Assembly (NCBI GenBank): GCA_022750195.1 | Contig: JAKIWE010000003.1 | Coordinates: forward strand, 159,386 to 223,385 | DNA length: 64,000 nt | Origin: Thermoplasmata archaeon | Lineage (GTDB): Archaea > Thermoplasmatota > Thermoplasmata > Lutacidiplasmatales > UBA184 | Direction of reading: 5' to 3' | Part shown: positions 43,024 through 53,315 of the stretch, in pieces | Layout of the letters: each line of letters begins with the position of its first letter | How positions within the stretch are numbered: the first letter of the stretch is position 1 | The notes under the pieces: model-generated | What the model saw: the letters and a program-made list of their open reading frames with translations, nothing else | What the model was told of the DNA's origin: nothing | Database searches by the model: none | Translations under genes and position numbers: made by a program

Positions 43024-45255
43024 TTACGGGGGCGGCGGGGCTTCGGCGTCTGCGCCGGGGGTCGTGGGGGCCCCGTCGGGTGGCAGGGGGGCATTCCGGA
43101 CCCGGTTGCGGGCCCGCCGACGAACGAGTAGGACCGCGAGCACGACGAGGGCGATCGTCACCGTGAACGCAAGCAGGACAGGGGGCGAGGCAAGAATTTG
43201 ACTGATCGACTGTGGCCGGAGAGAGGTCGACGACTCCACGGACACGCCGTTGGCGTCGGTGACCACCACGGTGACGCGATAGGTGCCGACCTGCGTTGGT
43301 TGGCAGGTAATCGTCGAGCTGTTGATAGACACGCAACCCGGTGGGAGCCCTTCGTACATGTACGAGAAAGGGGAGGCGCCGCCCGTCACCACCGCGTGCA
43401 GCGTGATCGATTGGTCGAGCACCGGAAATCCGCTCGAACTGCCGAACGAGACCTTGAGCGGTGGGTCGACCGTGATGTTCAGCACACGCGAGGCGGATCC
43501 TCCCTCCGAGTCATTGACCCAGGCTTTCGCAACATACCGGCCGGGCTGCCGGTAGATGTGCGAGGGGTTCTGCCCCAGGCCAGAACTCCCATCGGCGAAC
43601 TCCCACGCGAAGGTGTACACGCCGGTGCCCCCGGAGGGGGTAGAGAAGAGACCGATCGGCGACTCCGCGTCTCCAGGGTTCGGGTCGGCCGCGACGGTCG
43701 AGACGAGGGCCGCCAGCACCGTGAATTTGGTCTCGGAGGTCGTCGCAAACCCGGCGGAGTTGGTCAGCTCAACCGATACTTCGTAAGTCCCCGCGAGCAC
43801 CGGCGTGCACGGTAGCGCGTCGGTGTTCGTCGTGGTGCAGCCCGGCGGCAGGTGGGAGTAGTAGAACGTCAGACCGATTTGGCCGCCCGTCGAAACAACG
43901 AACGACGTGGAAGAGTTGATCGCCGATCCGAGCTCTACGACGGGTGGGCTCGCACGGAACCCGCCGATGATAGGATAGGCGAACGACCCGTCAATCACCG
44001 AAACGGTGCCTGCGTCGCGGTTGAGGATGTAGACGTATCCATTCTGGGGGTCGAAGACGCCTCCCACCGGCGACAACCCGACGGTGATGTTCGTGACGGA
44101 GGTCGTGTTACTGATGACCGAGGCATCGGTGCCGAACTCCGAATTCGTGACGTAGAAGTAGCCGTTACGGGAGTCGACCACACCTCCCTCTGGCCCCAAC
44201 CCGACGCCGACCGTCCCGACGACGGAGAGGCCCCGAATGACGCTGACGGTTCCCCAGCTAATGTCGAAGGCGAGGTTGATCACGTACACGAGCCCGTTGA
44301 CGGGGTCATAGTCGGCCTCGGTCGGCGTGCGGCCGACGGGGATCGAGGCGAGGACCTCCGTCCCGTTGAGTACCGTGGTATTGTCCGAAAGAGCGTTGGG
44401 CACGTAGGTATACCCGTTCTGAAGGTCGAAGCCGATACGCCCGGGTTGCACTCCTACCTGAGGAGTTGCGATGAGCGATGTACCGGATATTACGGAGATC
44501 TCTGCATCGACGGTGTTGCAAATGCCGAGGCAGGTGCTGACGTACACGTACCCGTTCTTACTGTCGACCGCAATGTTGGACCCGGGCTGCCCGAGCAGTT
44601 GGACGGTCGCGATCACCGCAGTCCCGTTGATGACCGACACATTCCCAGGAGCGCCGTTCGCGCCGCCCACCGGCGTAGTGGGGACGTAGACGTACCCGTT
44701 CGACGGGTTGAAGGCGGCGCCGAGTCCGGTCGATCCGGGTAGCGGTATCTCGCCCACGTACGACGTCCCGTTGAACACGTCGACGCTTCCGTTGCCCGAG
44801 GTCACCTGGGGGGCGTACACATACCCGTTAGCCGGGTCCGCAGCGAATCCACCGGTTCCTAGCTGCGCGTTGAACGACGCGATACTGGCTGTGCCTGCGA
44901 GAACCGACACATTGCTTAAGCCCGCAACGAAGACGAGGTGGTGGACGAGATCTACGACGGCGGCATCGGGGCTGGGCCCGACCGGCACCGTCCCGACAAC
45001 GTACGATTTGGCTTCGGGAACGGTGCCGGCAGGTAGCGGCCTCGACTCGGACGTGACGGGCGAGGTCCGGTCCGGCGTCTGTGGGCTCGCTGAAGGGGCT
45101 GGGCCGGGGGAAAGGGCGAGCTGCGCCGCGAGGACAATCCCGACCACGAGGAGCCCTGCCCACCGACCTGGGTCGCGCGCGTCCCACAAAATGCGGCCGC
45201 TCGCCCATGGAGCTGCCGTTGAAGCCTTGCGGGCAGGCGGAGTCATGCTCACCAC
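43024..45255 (-). CDS. YVTN-repeat beta-propeller surface protein with PKD/Ig domains (copy 2)
   Basis: A 743-residue exported protein with a signal helix (32-51), a YVTN-type propeller (NGYVYAPQ, NGYVYVPT, NGYVYVST, NGYFYVTN, NGYVYILN), two Ig-like/PKD segments (EFADGSSG) and a C-terminal helix before RRRARNR. It has the same layout as the following gene but an additional Ig unit. Sequons are frequent (NVSV, NATS-type). GTG 45255 or ATG 45246 could start it; the ATG has a purine-rich GGTGAG just upstream. It is probably an N-glycosylated envelope protein. Confidence 0.85.
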   Translation of the reverse strand: MVSMTPPARKASTAAPWASGRILWDARDPGRWAGLLVVGIVLAAQLALSPGPAPSASPQTPDRTSPVTSESRPLPAGTVPEAKSYVVGTVPVGPSPDAAVVDLVHHLVFVAGLSNVSVLAGTASIASFNAQLGTGGFAADPANGYVYAPQVTSGNGSVDVFNGTSYVGEIPLPGSTGLGAAFNPSNGYVYVPTTPVGGANGAPGNVSVINGTAVIATVQLLGQPGSNIAVDSKNGYVYVSTCLGICNTVDAEISVISGTSLIATPQVGVQPGRIGFDLQNGYTYVPNALSDNTTVLNGTEVLASIPVGRTPTEADYDPVNGLVYVINLAFDISWGTVSVIRGLSVVGTVGVGLGPEGGVVDSRNGYFYVTNSEFGTDASVISNTTSVTNITVGLSPVGGVFDPQNGYVYILNRDAGTVSVIDGSFAYPIIGGFRASPPVVELGSAINSSTSFVVSTGGQIGLTFYYSHLPPGCTTTNTDALPCTPVLAGTYEVSVELTNSAGFATTSETKFTVLAALVSTVAADPNPGDAESPIGLFSTPSGGTGVYTFAWEFADGSSGLGQNPSHIYRQPGRYVAKAWVNDSEGGSASRVLNITVDPPLKVSFGSSSGFPVLDQSITLHAVVTGGASPFSYMYEGLPPGCVSINSSTITCQPTQVGTYRVTVVVTDANGVSVESSTSLRPQSISQILASPPVLLAFTVTIALVVLAVLLVRRRARNRVRNAPLPPDGAPTTPGADAEAPPPP

Positions 45256-45417
45256 GCCGTCGGACGTGTGAGTTCACTACCAATCAGCTTGATGGTACAC
45301 CCGTCGGGGCCGCCATTTCGAGGCTTGCAGGGGGAACCCCCGGAGGCGGCCCTCCCAGTCCTTCGGTTGTTCCCGAGTCACGCACCCTGGCGAACGGACC
45401 TGAGCAGTCTTGGGGAC

Positions 45418-48087
45418 TTAGTCGGTCGGAGGACTGTCATCTTGCGGTCGCTCCCCACGTCGCGGTACTCGGTCGCGAGTACCGGCAAGTCGCGGGAGGA
45501 GGCACCATGCCGCAAGGATCAGCGGGATAACGGCCCCGAAGTCGACCACCACCAGGGCGAGATTCGGACCCGCCGAAGTCGACCCCACGGTCAGCTGCGG
45601 GAATGATAGGTCCACCGCGTGTGGAGAGTCGGAAAGCTTTCCGAGCCACGCGCTGTTGATTCCTTGTGCGGAAACGAGGGTTCCATCGACCGACGATTTC
45701 GGGCCGGATGCGGGCCCGGAGAGGGTGAGCCCAAGGGGCCCCCGGGACGGCCAAAGCACGATCGACCCGGACTGCGAGGACCATGCGTAGTCGAACGGAC
45801 GGTACTGGACCGCAGAACTGTCCACGACGTAGAGGTCCGTCGTGAACCCGGAGAGGCTGCTATTGTGGTCGGAGGCGGTCGACGCATTGGCCTTCCCGAC
45901 GTTGAGAACGACGTTGCCGGCGCCGCCGGGGGAGAACGGCGCCGACAAGGTCTCCGCGTTGACAAATGCGGTGAGGTTCGTCCGCCCCGGATCCACGGCA
46001 AACCCGGTCAGGAACCAACGGTTCAAGGGAGCCGGCATTTCGGTCGACCAGTACCGCCAATCGGTCGCCGGCCCGCTCCGATAACCCAGGGTGAACGCGT
46101 CCCCGGAGGCGAAGGCGGCGTACGAAACCTTCGGTCCTAACGAGTCCCACAGCAGGTCCTGCACGTGGGCGTGGCTCGTCAGCTCGACCGCAAACACCAC
46201 GCTTCGGCCCGCGAGGCTCGGCAGGTTGAGAGCGTAGCTCCTCACACCGTTCCCGTCGAACTCGAACTGCTGGCTCGCGCCTTGGAGCACCGGGATCGGG
46301 CCGGCATTCGACGCCGTGATCGGTCCCCCGGTCGAGCTCGGCGTGAGTGCGGAGCCGCTAGTGATGACCGCCGCGATACTCTGACCCGCATAGAAGCTCG
46401 TCGCGTTCACGAGGTCGATGGCGTCCGCCGACTGAAGGCTCCCCCATCGGACCGAGGCCGTCAATCCGAGGGAAACGGACTGGTCGGTGAGATTCCGGAA
46501 GAGGCCGATGGGCGCCGACGCCGCGGCGAAGTGAACGCTCGCGTTGGCGGCATCGATCTCGTAGGTCGCCGGGGAAGAGAGCGCGTACCCGCATTCGGGG
46601 GCACCGGCGCAGGCAATCCCGTACTGCAGGGGGAGGAACTCCCCCGCGTCGAAACCCACGAGAGGCGCCACTGGAGTACCAAGGGAAGGGTTCCCTAACA
46701 GTCCCAACGGGAACAACAGGGCAATGGCCAAGGCGATTGCGAACCCTACGGTCGAACGTCGCGGACGTCGGTGGATCAGGGCGCGGGCGGTGGTCGGAGT
46801 CACCGGCACCTCAGGGTGGAGATCGCCCGTGAGCGCCGTCTGCCACGCGTGACGGACGAAGAAGTAAGTCAGGGTGATTGAAAACCCGACGAGGTACAGC
46901 AGTAGGAGGATCTGCCATCCACCTCGTCCTCCGAGCCACTGATACAGATTCGCCCTGGCGTGGAACTGGTAGTACGACCAGTAGTAGACGCCCGTGCTTC
47001 CACTAAAGCCGTCGAACATCTCGAAGATCAGGAACTGGGGGAGGAGAAACAGCTGGAGCCCAAAGATCCGCGCGTAGGATAAGGAGGGGCGGCCGTGGGC
47101 GATCAGCGCCAGCATCAGCAGCCCGACGAGGAGGACAAAGTTGTCCTGCGGCACTCCGTTTACGAAGACGAGAAATGCGACGGAGAAGGCCGCGAAAAGG
47201 CACACGGGTTCCTTCACTCCGAAGCGGCGTAGCACCCAAGGCAGGACTAGCGCAGCGGTTACCGTCGCCGCGAGGGCACCGCGCTCGGCCACGACGAGGG
47301 TCCCGTCCGTGAGTTTCGGTAGCAGGTTGAAGGCAGAACTCGGCCCGACGCCGCTCGACGCGGATTGAAGCCCACCCGCCAGGTCGAAAAGTGAGGTCAG
47401 ATGGAAGATCACGAGAGGGGCGGCCAAGAAGGCCCCGACCCCAACGAAGGCGGTGAGGGCCAGGAGCTTTCGCCGACGTCCGGCTCGATAGAGGATCAGC
47501 GTTGGTACTAACAGGACGATCGAATAGTACGAGAAGACCGCTAGCCCGATGCAAAGGGCGCTTAGGACCAGGAAGCGATTTTCCCCGGTACGATCCCAAC
47601 CGTACCGAAGGGCGACGTACCCGAGCACGTAGAGGAGAATCACGATGCTGTCGGTCTCTACCCAGACATCGTTGACGAAGAGTACGAATGGATTGAAGAG
47701 GAAAGCATAGGCGATCTTGCGGTGGTAGGGCAGCCGCTCGAGCTCGGCCACACGGCCGAGCACGAGGCCCGTGAGCAACGTGAGGGCGAGGAAGAGTAGC
47801 TTGAAACCGGCCGCGGTCAGCAGGTAGTTCGATTGTGTGGCCCGGAAAACGTAGTACGCGATCAGGTTGAGGAACTGGATGACGAGCCCGCCCGGCACCT
47901 GGTTCTGGTACTCATAGGGGTTGAGTCCCAGAGCGAGGTAGCTCGAACTCAGGAAGATCGTGTTGGAATTCCATGCATCGTAGAAGATGAACAGAAGAGG
48001 GACTTGGACCAAGACGAACCAGAGTACCGGGTTCCGGAGCACGGCGACGACCTTTGCGGGTCCGGGGTTCGCCGGCTCGTCGCTCAC
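45418..48087 (-). CDS. GT-C membrane glycosyltransferase with large extracytoplasmic domain
   Basis: An 889-residue protein. The N-terminal half has about eleven to thirteen membrane helices with conserved polyprenol-sugar transferase features (FNPFVLFVNDVWVETDSI, like the DUF2029/PIG-M group). The C-terminal half, about residues 470-860, is soluble and beta-rich (ending in a last helix, LALVVVDFGAVIPLILAAW) and recalls a LamG-like lectin fold; that reading is weak. It likely moves a sugar from dolichyl phosphate outside the cell. The start is GTG 48087 after GGAGGAG. Confidence 0.78.
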   Translation of the reverse strand: MSDEPANPGPAKVVAVLRNPVLWFVLVQVPLLFIFYDAWNSNTIFLSSSYLALGLNPYEYQNQVPGGLVIQFLNLIAYYVFRATQSNYLLTAAGFKLLFLALTLLTGLVLGRVAELERLPYHRKIAYAFLFNPFVLFVNDVWVETDSIVILLYVLGYVALRYGWDRTGENRFLVLSALCIGLAVFSYYSIVLLVPTLILYRAGRRRKLLALTAFVGVGAFLAAPLVIFHLTSLFDLAGGLQSASSGVGPSSAFNLLPKLTDGTLVVAERGALAATVTAALVLPWVLRRFGVKEPVCLFAAFSVAFLVFVNGVPQDNFVLLVGLLMLALIAHGRPSLSYARIFGLQLFLLPQFLIFEMFDGFSGSTGVYYWSYYQFHARANLYQWLGGRGGWQILLLLYLVGFSITLTYFFVRHAWQTALTGDLHPEVPVTPTTARALIHRRPRRSTVGFAIALAIALLFPLGLLGNPSLGTPVAPLVGFDAGEFLPLQYGIACAGAPECGYALSSPATYEIDAANASVHFAAASAPIGLFRNLTDQSVSLGLTASVRWGSLQSADAIDLVNATSFYAGQSIAAVITSGSALTPSSTGGPITASNAGPIPVLQGASQQFEFDGNGVRSYALNLPSLAGRSVVFAVELTSHAHVQDLLWDSLGPKVSYAAFASGDAFTLGYRSGPATDWRYWSTEMPAPLNRWFLTGFAVDPGRTNLTAFVNAETLSAPFSPGGAGNVVLNVGKANASTASDHNSSLSGFTTDLYVVDSSAVQYRPFDYAWSSQSGSIVLWPSRGPLGLTLSGPASGPKSSVDGTLVSAQGINSAWLGKLSDSPHAVDLSFPQLTVGSTSAGPNLALVVVDFGAVIPLILAAWCLLPRLAGTRDRVPRRGERPQDDSPPTD

Positions 48088-48287
48088 AGTCTACTCCTCC
48101 GCAGGACGGCTTAGGCGGATAGATTTCACACCGGAACGGCCCACGCTCGCCGAGGGAGCGTCCCCGCGCCGTCTCCGTGACTGCCGAGTCCCTCCGCAAC
48201 CCCCTAGCGTCCCCCGGCTCAGGAGTTCCGCCGGTTGGGATGAGGAGCCGCGGCCGACGCATTGTGGGAGGGCCTTCGTCGCCATTC

Positions 48288-49739
48288 CTAGGACTCCTGC
48301 GGCGGGGCCGGGGTAGGATTCGACCCTGGACGGCTTCGGGGCGCGAACCGTGTGCGCAGCCGTTCCCACCAAGTCCGCCAAAGCGAAGGACCTAGGTACC
48401 CTCGCGCCCGTCGCACGCGGTCGATCAAGGCCACCGTGACCACGATCCAGAAGAGGAGGGAGAGTCCGCGCCCCAACAGCGGCACGGCGTACATTCTCGG
48501 TACGAGCCAGGTAAGCGTCGGGTTGATGGTGAGGATGGGCAGGAAGAACGAGTAGAAGTCGACGGTGAAGAGCGTGAACAGGAGGGCGATCACGGTCACG
48601 GCGATGAGGAAGAGAGGTCGTTCTCGCCGGATCGCGACGCTGATCGCCAGGTACGGGAGGATCCAGGTCACGTACTGGTTGTTCACAGTGCGGAAGAGGA
48701 CATAGAAAACGAGGAGTCCGATGGCAGAGAGGTCGATCCAGACGCCGGGATCGGACGTCAGGGAGGCGCGTTGACCGATCCACCAGGCGAGGAGCGTGAC
48801 GATCAGGGCGATAGAGATCACGTCGGCGGCCGCCGCCCAAGGGGGAAGCGTCGTTACACCAAAGAGGGGGGCAAGGGTCCAAACCGTGAGCATCCCGACC
48901 GTCGCGCCGTTCGAGGGACTCAGCACCCCGTGAACGTAACCGACCGGATTGACGAGGAGGAACGGGGCGGATACCGCGGCGAGGACCGCCACGAACGCGC
49001 CGGCAAACACCAGCAAAGGGCGGCCCCGCGGTCGTCGGAGCCCCACGGCGAGGGCGAGAATGAGGAGCGCCGGAAAGTACTTCAGCGACACCGCGGCGCC
49101 GAAGGCGAGACCCGCGTACGCGTCACGCCGGTCGAGTAGCCATAGGGTCCCGAGCAGGCCGAAGAACGTAGGGATGGCATCGAACATCCCCCAAACGCTG
49201 CCGATCCAGATGGCGTACGGATTGAGGAAATAGAGGGCGAAGGCCCGGGTACCGAGCTCCGGACGACCGAACCGCTCGACCACGACTTTGCGCACGAGGA
49301 AGGCCGTCGCGAGCTGGAAGAGGATGATGGGCGTCTTGACGAGGAGGAGGAACCACCAGTCGGGTACGAAGGGCGCCCCTAGATTGATCGACGTCCCCAA
49401 CAGGGAATCGAGACGGGCCACCGGAAGCGGATGTGCTTGGAGGGCCGGAGCAAGCGGGGCGTAGACGCCCCAGGCCACGGCGAGGAAGCCGGCCCAGCTC
49501 GGCGGATATACGTAGTCCCAGAGCGGCGGGGGCGGGTAAGGATACAGCGAACCATGCCGCCCCACCACGGTTTGTGCAGTGTTGTACCAAACGTACGGGT
49601 CGAGGGCGTGGGCGGAGAGAGGCGCCAGCGCGAACTGGACGATCAATCCCACGAGGATGACCCGTGGGAGCGTCCAAAACTTCACCGAGTCTGGCTCCTG
49701 CCCGCGTCGGTCTAGGCCAAGAACCGGTGGGCCCGGCAC
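48288..49739 (-). CDS. GT-C mannosyltransferase-like membrane protein
   Basis: A 483-residue protein with about ten to twelve membrane helices. An acidic first external loop (AHALDPYVWY), then YPPSWAG and LYFLNPYAIWIGSVWGMFDAIP, match the DUF2029/PIG-M-type family that uses dolichyl-phosphate sugars. It has the same architecture as the gene at 54.4-55.9 kb. GTG 49739 gives a 25-residue N-terminus before the first helix; GTG 49685 is an alternative. It is probably part of surface glycan assembly. Confidence 0.82.
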   Translation of the reverse strand: MPGPPVLGLDRRGQEPDSVKFWTLPRVILVGLIVQFALAPLSAHALDPYVWYNTAQTVVGRHGSLYPYPPPPLWDYVYPPSWAGFLAVAWGVYAPLAPALQAHPLPVARLDSLLGTSINLGAPFVPDWWFLLLVKTPIILFQLATAFLVRKVVVERFGRPELGTRAFALYFLNPYAIWIGSVWGMFDAIPTFFGLLGTLWLLDRRDAYAGLAFGAAVSLKYFPALLILALAVGLRRPRGRPLLVFAGAFVAVLAAVSAPFLLVNPVGYVHGVLSPSNGATVGMLTVWTLAPLFGVTTLPPWAAAADVISIALIVTLLAWWIGQRASLTSDPGVWIDLSAIGLLVFYVLFRTVNNQYVTWILPYLAISVAIRRERPLFLIAVTVIALLFTLFTVDFYSFFLPILTINPTLTWLVPRMYAVPLLGRGLSLLFWIVVTVALIDRVRRARGYLGPSLWRTWWERLRTRFAPRSRPGSNPTPAPPQES

Positions 49740-50226
49740 GCCGATCCGAGGGGGGGGCTGCTCAAGGCTTCGCGCCGGCGGCCCAGGCGTGCCGGCGCTC
49801 CAGAGGTAGTGGCGACGCGGTCAGGGCCGGCACACGCGGGCAGGCCACGGCGAATCCGAACCGGTTCGCCTTATTAGTTGTACGGCGCTCGGCAGAATGG
49901 TCCGCCACCCGCGTCCAGCGCGGCGTCCGGGAGCCCGCGATGTGCTTGAGTTCGCAGCACCGATTCCGCCAAATCACGAGGACCGCCCACCGAGGGGCAT
50001 AGCTTCCGCGCGCCCGGCGAAGGAGTATAATCGCGAACTGAGTCGAGGGAACGTACCAACATAGTTAAATAATGAGGAATTCAACGGCGACCGGTAGTGA
50101 CGGCGCGCCCACTCACGCGCCGTGCGAACAAGAGATCGAATCACGAGTTCGGTGGGCGGCGAGGGAAGTTCTGATGCGCGACCGTCGTCTCCCGGAGCCG
50201 CCAGCCCTCGGCCAAGGAGTAATCGA
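49740..50226. other. 487 bp divergent intergenic region with several TATA-like boxes
   Basis: No convincing gene is present. AT-rich elements stand out: CTAATAAG on the minus strand near 49871-49879 could serve the GT-C gene, while AGTATAATC (50024-50032) and TTAAATAATG (50065-50074) on the plus strand could serve the epimerase gene. AAGGAG at 50213-50218 is its ribosome-binding site. The region is lower in GC than the genes. Confidence 0.5.
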
Positions 50227-51279
50227 ATGACCCCGACAGGACCTCGACGCATTCTCGTCACGGGCGCGGGCGGATTCATTGGCCACGCGCTGGCGAAGCG
50301 CTTCAAAGCCGAGGGCCACTGGGTGCGCGGCGTCGACCTCAAGCGCCCCGAATTCGAACGAAGCCCGGCGGACGAGTTTCTCCTGTTGGACCTCCGCGAG
50401 GAGGCCAACTGTCACACGGCGGTCCACGGGGTCGACGATGTCTACCAGCTCGCGGCCGACATGGGCGGGATCGGCTACATCACCTCCATCCACGCCTCCC
50501 TTACGAGGAACAACGCTCTGATCAATGCGCACATGCTGGAAGCGTCGGCCGACGCTGAGGTCGACCGCTACCTCTACACCTCCTCCGCCTGCGTCTACCC
50601 GGCCGAGGCGCAGAACGTCGCCGACGTGGCGCCGCTCAAGGAGAGCGATGCGATCCCTGCGCACCCGGAGAAGGGGTACGGCTGGGAGAAGCTGTTCAGC
50701 GAACAGCTGACGACGTACTTCCACGAAGAACGCGGGCTCGATGTCCGGATCGTCCGGTTTCACAACATCTACGGCCCACTCTCGGTCTTCGAAGGTGGGC
50801 GAGAGAAAGCGCCCGCCGCCGTCTGCCGCAAGGTCGCGGAGGCAGAGGACGGGAACGGGATCGAAGTATGGGGCGATGGGCAGCAGACCCGGAGCTTCTG
50901 CTTCATCGACGATTGCGTCGAGGGGATCACCCGCATCATGGCCTCAGGGTTCAACGCTCCGATCAACCTCGGAACCGACGAGATGGTCAGCGTAGACGCC
51001 CTCGTAGACCTCGTCACCCGCATCGGCCGCAAGCAGCTTCACAAGATCCACGACCCCTCCAAGCCTCAAGGGGTCCGCGGGCGCAACAGCGACAACTCGC
51101 TCTTGCTCCGGGAGATCGGATGGGCCCCTGAGATCCCACTTGAGGTCGGTCTCGCACGCACCTACTCTTGGGTCTGGGGAGAGCTCAAGAAGGCCGGTCG
51201 GGCGCGGCCTCCGATTCCGGCGCAATCGATCTCCGAGCCGATTTCCGCCGCGGTGGCGACCCCCGGTTCCGTCGTGTAG
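50227..51279 (+). CDS. NAD-dependent epimerase, GDP-mannose 3,5-epimerase-like
   Basis: A 350-residue extended-SDR enzyme. VTGAGGFIGHALA binds NAD; the active site reads SSACVYP and YGWEKLFSEQL (YxxxK); ADMGGIGYI, RFHNIYGP and TRSFCFIDDCVEG follow. These motifs are close to plant-type GDP-mannose 3,5-epimerase, which makes GDP-L-galactose; a C4-epimerase cannot be excluded. ATG 50227 has AAGGAG upstream. A longer frame from GTG 50122 adds 35 residues with no family match. With gmd nearby, it points to GDP-mannose-derived sugars. Confidence 0.85.
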   Translation: MTPTGPRRILVTGAGGFIGHALAKRFKAEGHWVRGVDLKRPEFERSPADEFLLLDLREEANCHTAVHGVDDVYQLAADMGGIGYITSIHASLTRNNALINAHMLEASADAEVDRYLYTSSACVYPAEAQNVADVAPLKESDAIPAHPEKGYGWEKLFSEQLTTYFHEERGLDVRIVRFHNIYGPLSVFEGGREKAPAAVCRKVAEAEDGNGIEVWGDGQQTRSFCFIDDCVEGITRIMASGFNAPINLGTDEMVSVDALVDLVTRIGRKQLHKIHDPSKPQGVRGRNSDNSLLLREIGWAPEIPLEVGLARTYSWVWGELKKAGRARPPIPAQSISEPISAAVATPGSVV

Positions 51280-51355
51280 CCGGCGCCGCGCATAGCGCGG
51301 TGGGTCGATCGATGGCCGGTGGACGGCTTTCCGGAGGCGCGTGGAGCCGGAACAT

Positions 51356-51364
51356 CTCAAATAG
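51356..51364 (+). promoter_or_regulatory. TATA box of the GT2 gene
   Basis: CTCAAATAG is centred 30 bp before ATG 51390, the spacing of a leaderless archaeal promoter. No ribosome-binding site is visible before the ATG. Confidence 0.55.
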
Positions 51365-51389
51365 CCACTCCTGAATCGCCGGCCTTCTC

Positions 51390-52163
51390 ATGCCAGACAA
51401 TGGCGAGAACGGCACCTCGTCGACCGGCGGTCGACGACGCCTCGATCCGAACACGTTGACCATTCTCCTCCCCGCCCACAACGAGGCGGCGACCATTGGT
51501 CCGGTACTCGCCGACTTTTACCGGGAAGTCGTGGCTCCCACCGGGGCCACGCTCCTCGTCTGCGAGGACGGAAGTACCGATGCCACCTTATCCGTACTGG
51601 AGGAGCTGCGCGCCTCCATTCCGTTCACCCTCGAGAGCCAGAACGCCCGAAAGGGGTACGCGGCGGCCGTCGCCAGCGGTCTCCGCCGAGTGACCACCCC
51701 CTACACGTTCTTCGCCGACTCGGACGGGCAGTACGATCCGGCGGATTTCTGGAAGCTCTGGCCCCTTGCGGCCCAGGCCGACATGGTCATCGGCCGCAAG
51801 TTGCGGAGGGAGGAGGCGTGGCATCGGGTCGTCCTCTCTCGCGGCTTCCACCTCCTCGCGAAGGCCGTCACCGAGGTGCCGCTCCAGGACATGGACTGCG
51901 GCTTTCGCATTGTCCGTCGCGAGGTCATTGAACGGGTCCTTCCCCGGGTCCGGTCCCTACGGTTCAGCTTCTGGGCCGAGTTCTCCATCCTCGCTTGGGC
52001 CGAAGGCTTCCGGATCGTCGAGGTGCCGGTCTCCCACCGACCCCGCCTTCACGGAGAGACGTCGATCTATCCGCCCCGACGCTTGCCGAAGATCGTCGGC
52101 GCCCAGCTCGTGGGCCTCGCGGACCTCGGCCGTCGCCTCAAGGACTCGTCGTCTCGCGACTAG
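51390..52163 (+). CDS. GT2 glycosyltransferase, dolichol-phosphate-mannose synthase-like
   Basis: A 257-residue soluble GT-A fold enzyme. LPAHNEAATIG, CEDGSTDAT and FADSDGQYDP (the DxD metal site) match dolichyl-phosphate-sugar synthases, as does MDCGFRIVRREV. There are no membrane helices. It likely charges dolichyl phosphate with a sugar from a nucleotide donor, producing the substrate for the GT-C enzymes beside it. ATG 51390 fits leaderless initiation. Confidence 0.86.
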   Translation: MPDNGENGTSSTGGRRRLDPNTLTILLPAHNEAATIGPVLADFYREVVAPTGATLLVCEDGSTDATLSVLEELRASIPFTLESQNARKGYAAAVASGLRRVTTPYTFFADSDGQYDPADFWKLWPLAAQADMVIGRKLRREEAWHRVVLSRGFHLLAKAVTEVPLQDMDCGFRIVRREVIERVLPRVRSLRFSFWAEFSILAWAEGFRIVEVPVSHRPRLHGETSIYPPRRLPKIVGAQLVGLADLGRRLKDSSSRD

Positions 52164-52180
52164 CCGCTCCGAGTTCGTTC

Positions 52181-53296
52181 GTGGCCGAGACCGCGCCGGA
52201 ACCCGGCCCGCCCCGGCCGGCCCCGAGCGAGCCGGATCTCGTCACGGTCATCGTGCCGGCGTACAACGGCTCCCGCACCCTGCCTCGGACGCTCGACCGC
52301 CTGCGGGCTCAGGACTACCGACCGGTGGAATGGGTGGTGGTCGACGATGGCAGTCGCGATCCTACCCCCCGACTTCTCGCCGAGCTTACCGCGGGCGCGC
52401 CGGGCCCGGTCGAGATCGTCACCCACCCGGTCAATCTCGGTCTCTCTCGATCCTTGAACGACGGACTCTCCCGCGCCCACGGCGACAAGGTGCTCATCGT
52501 CCACCAGGACATCGAGCTCGTCGGCGACGATTGGATCCGCCGCGCCGCCGCGCACCTCGACGGAGGCCCCAACATCGCTGTGGTCACCGCCTACTACGGC
52601 GTCCCCGCGGCCGACGAGCTCAACCTGGCGATGCGAGCCTTCGGCTACATCCGCCAGCAGTTCCACACCGTCGAGCCCCACGGGGAAGAGACGGTGACCT
52701 TCTCGGAGTTCAAGTGCGACCTCTTCCGCCGGCCGGCCGTCGCGGCGGCCGGCAATTTCCCGACCCAATTCCGTATCGCCGGGGAGGACATCGTGCTCTC
52801 CTTCCGGCTTCGCCAGGCGGGGTTTCGACTCCTCAAGTGCTACGACCTGGTCGCCGTCCAGAGATTCACTGGCGCGGCGGAGAGCGTCCGCGGAAATTTG
52901 TACAAGGACTACCGTTTTGGAATGGCCATCACGGGCACGCTCCGGGCGTTCGGGACGTACGCCTTTCGCCACCTCGACAGCTCTCGATACGCCCGGTCCC
53001 GGTCGCTCCACCGCGCATCGCAGCCCGTCTTCGCCTTGGCGCTCGTCCTCCTCCTCGTACTCTCGGCCGTGTTCTCGTCCGCGTGGTTGGCCTTCGCCGC
53101 AGCCGCTCTACTGTCCGGCCGGTCGATCTACTACGCCGTGCGGCTCCGACCGGAGTTCCGCCCGGCGGAGCCGTCACGGCGGCGGCCGTGGCACGAACTC
53201 GCCGCAGCCGCCTTCCTGGGAATCGGGAGCGATCTCGCCTACTCCCTGGGGGTGCTGGTCGGGGCCGCGCGTAGCCTCCTCGGGGCTCGGCTTTGA
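52181..53296 (+). CDS. GT2 glycosyltransferase with C-terminal membrane helices
   Basis: A 371-residue enzyme. A GT-A domain (VTVIVPAYNGSRTL, VVDDGSRDPT, HQDIELVGDDW) is followed by EDIVLSFRLRQAGF and two or three C-terminal helices (from about residue 280). This resembles membrane-bound GT2 enzymes that extend lipid-linked glycans. GTG 52181, 17 bp after the previous stop, was chosen because the frame above it is a shadow of that gene. The two are probably co-transcribed. Confidence 0.83.
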   Translation: MAETAPEPGPPRPAPSEPDLVTVIVPAYNGSRTLPRTLDRLRAQDYRPVEWVVVDDGSRDPTPRLLAELTAGAPGPVEIVTHPVNLGLSRSLNDGLSRAHGDKVLIVHQDIELVGDDWIRRAAAHLDGGPNIAVVTAYYGVPAADELNLAMRAFGYIRQQFHTVEPHGEETVTFSEFKCDLFRRPAVAAAGNFPTQFRIAGEDIVLSFRLRQAGFRLLKCYDLVAVQRFTGAAESVRGNLYKDYRFGMAITGTLRAFGTYAFRHLDSSRYARSRSLHRASQPVFALALVLLLVLSAVFSSAWLAFAAAALLSGRSIYYAVRLRPEFRPAEPSRRRPWHELAAAAFLGIGSDLAYSLGVLVGAARSLLGARL

Positions 53297-53315
53297 GGGC
53301 GCTTCGGCCTTACCT

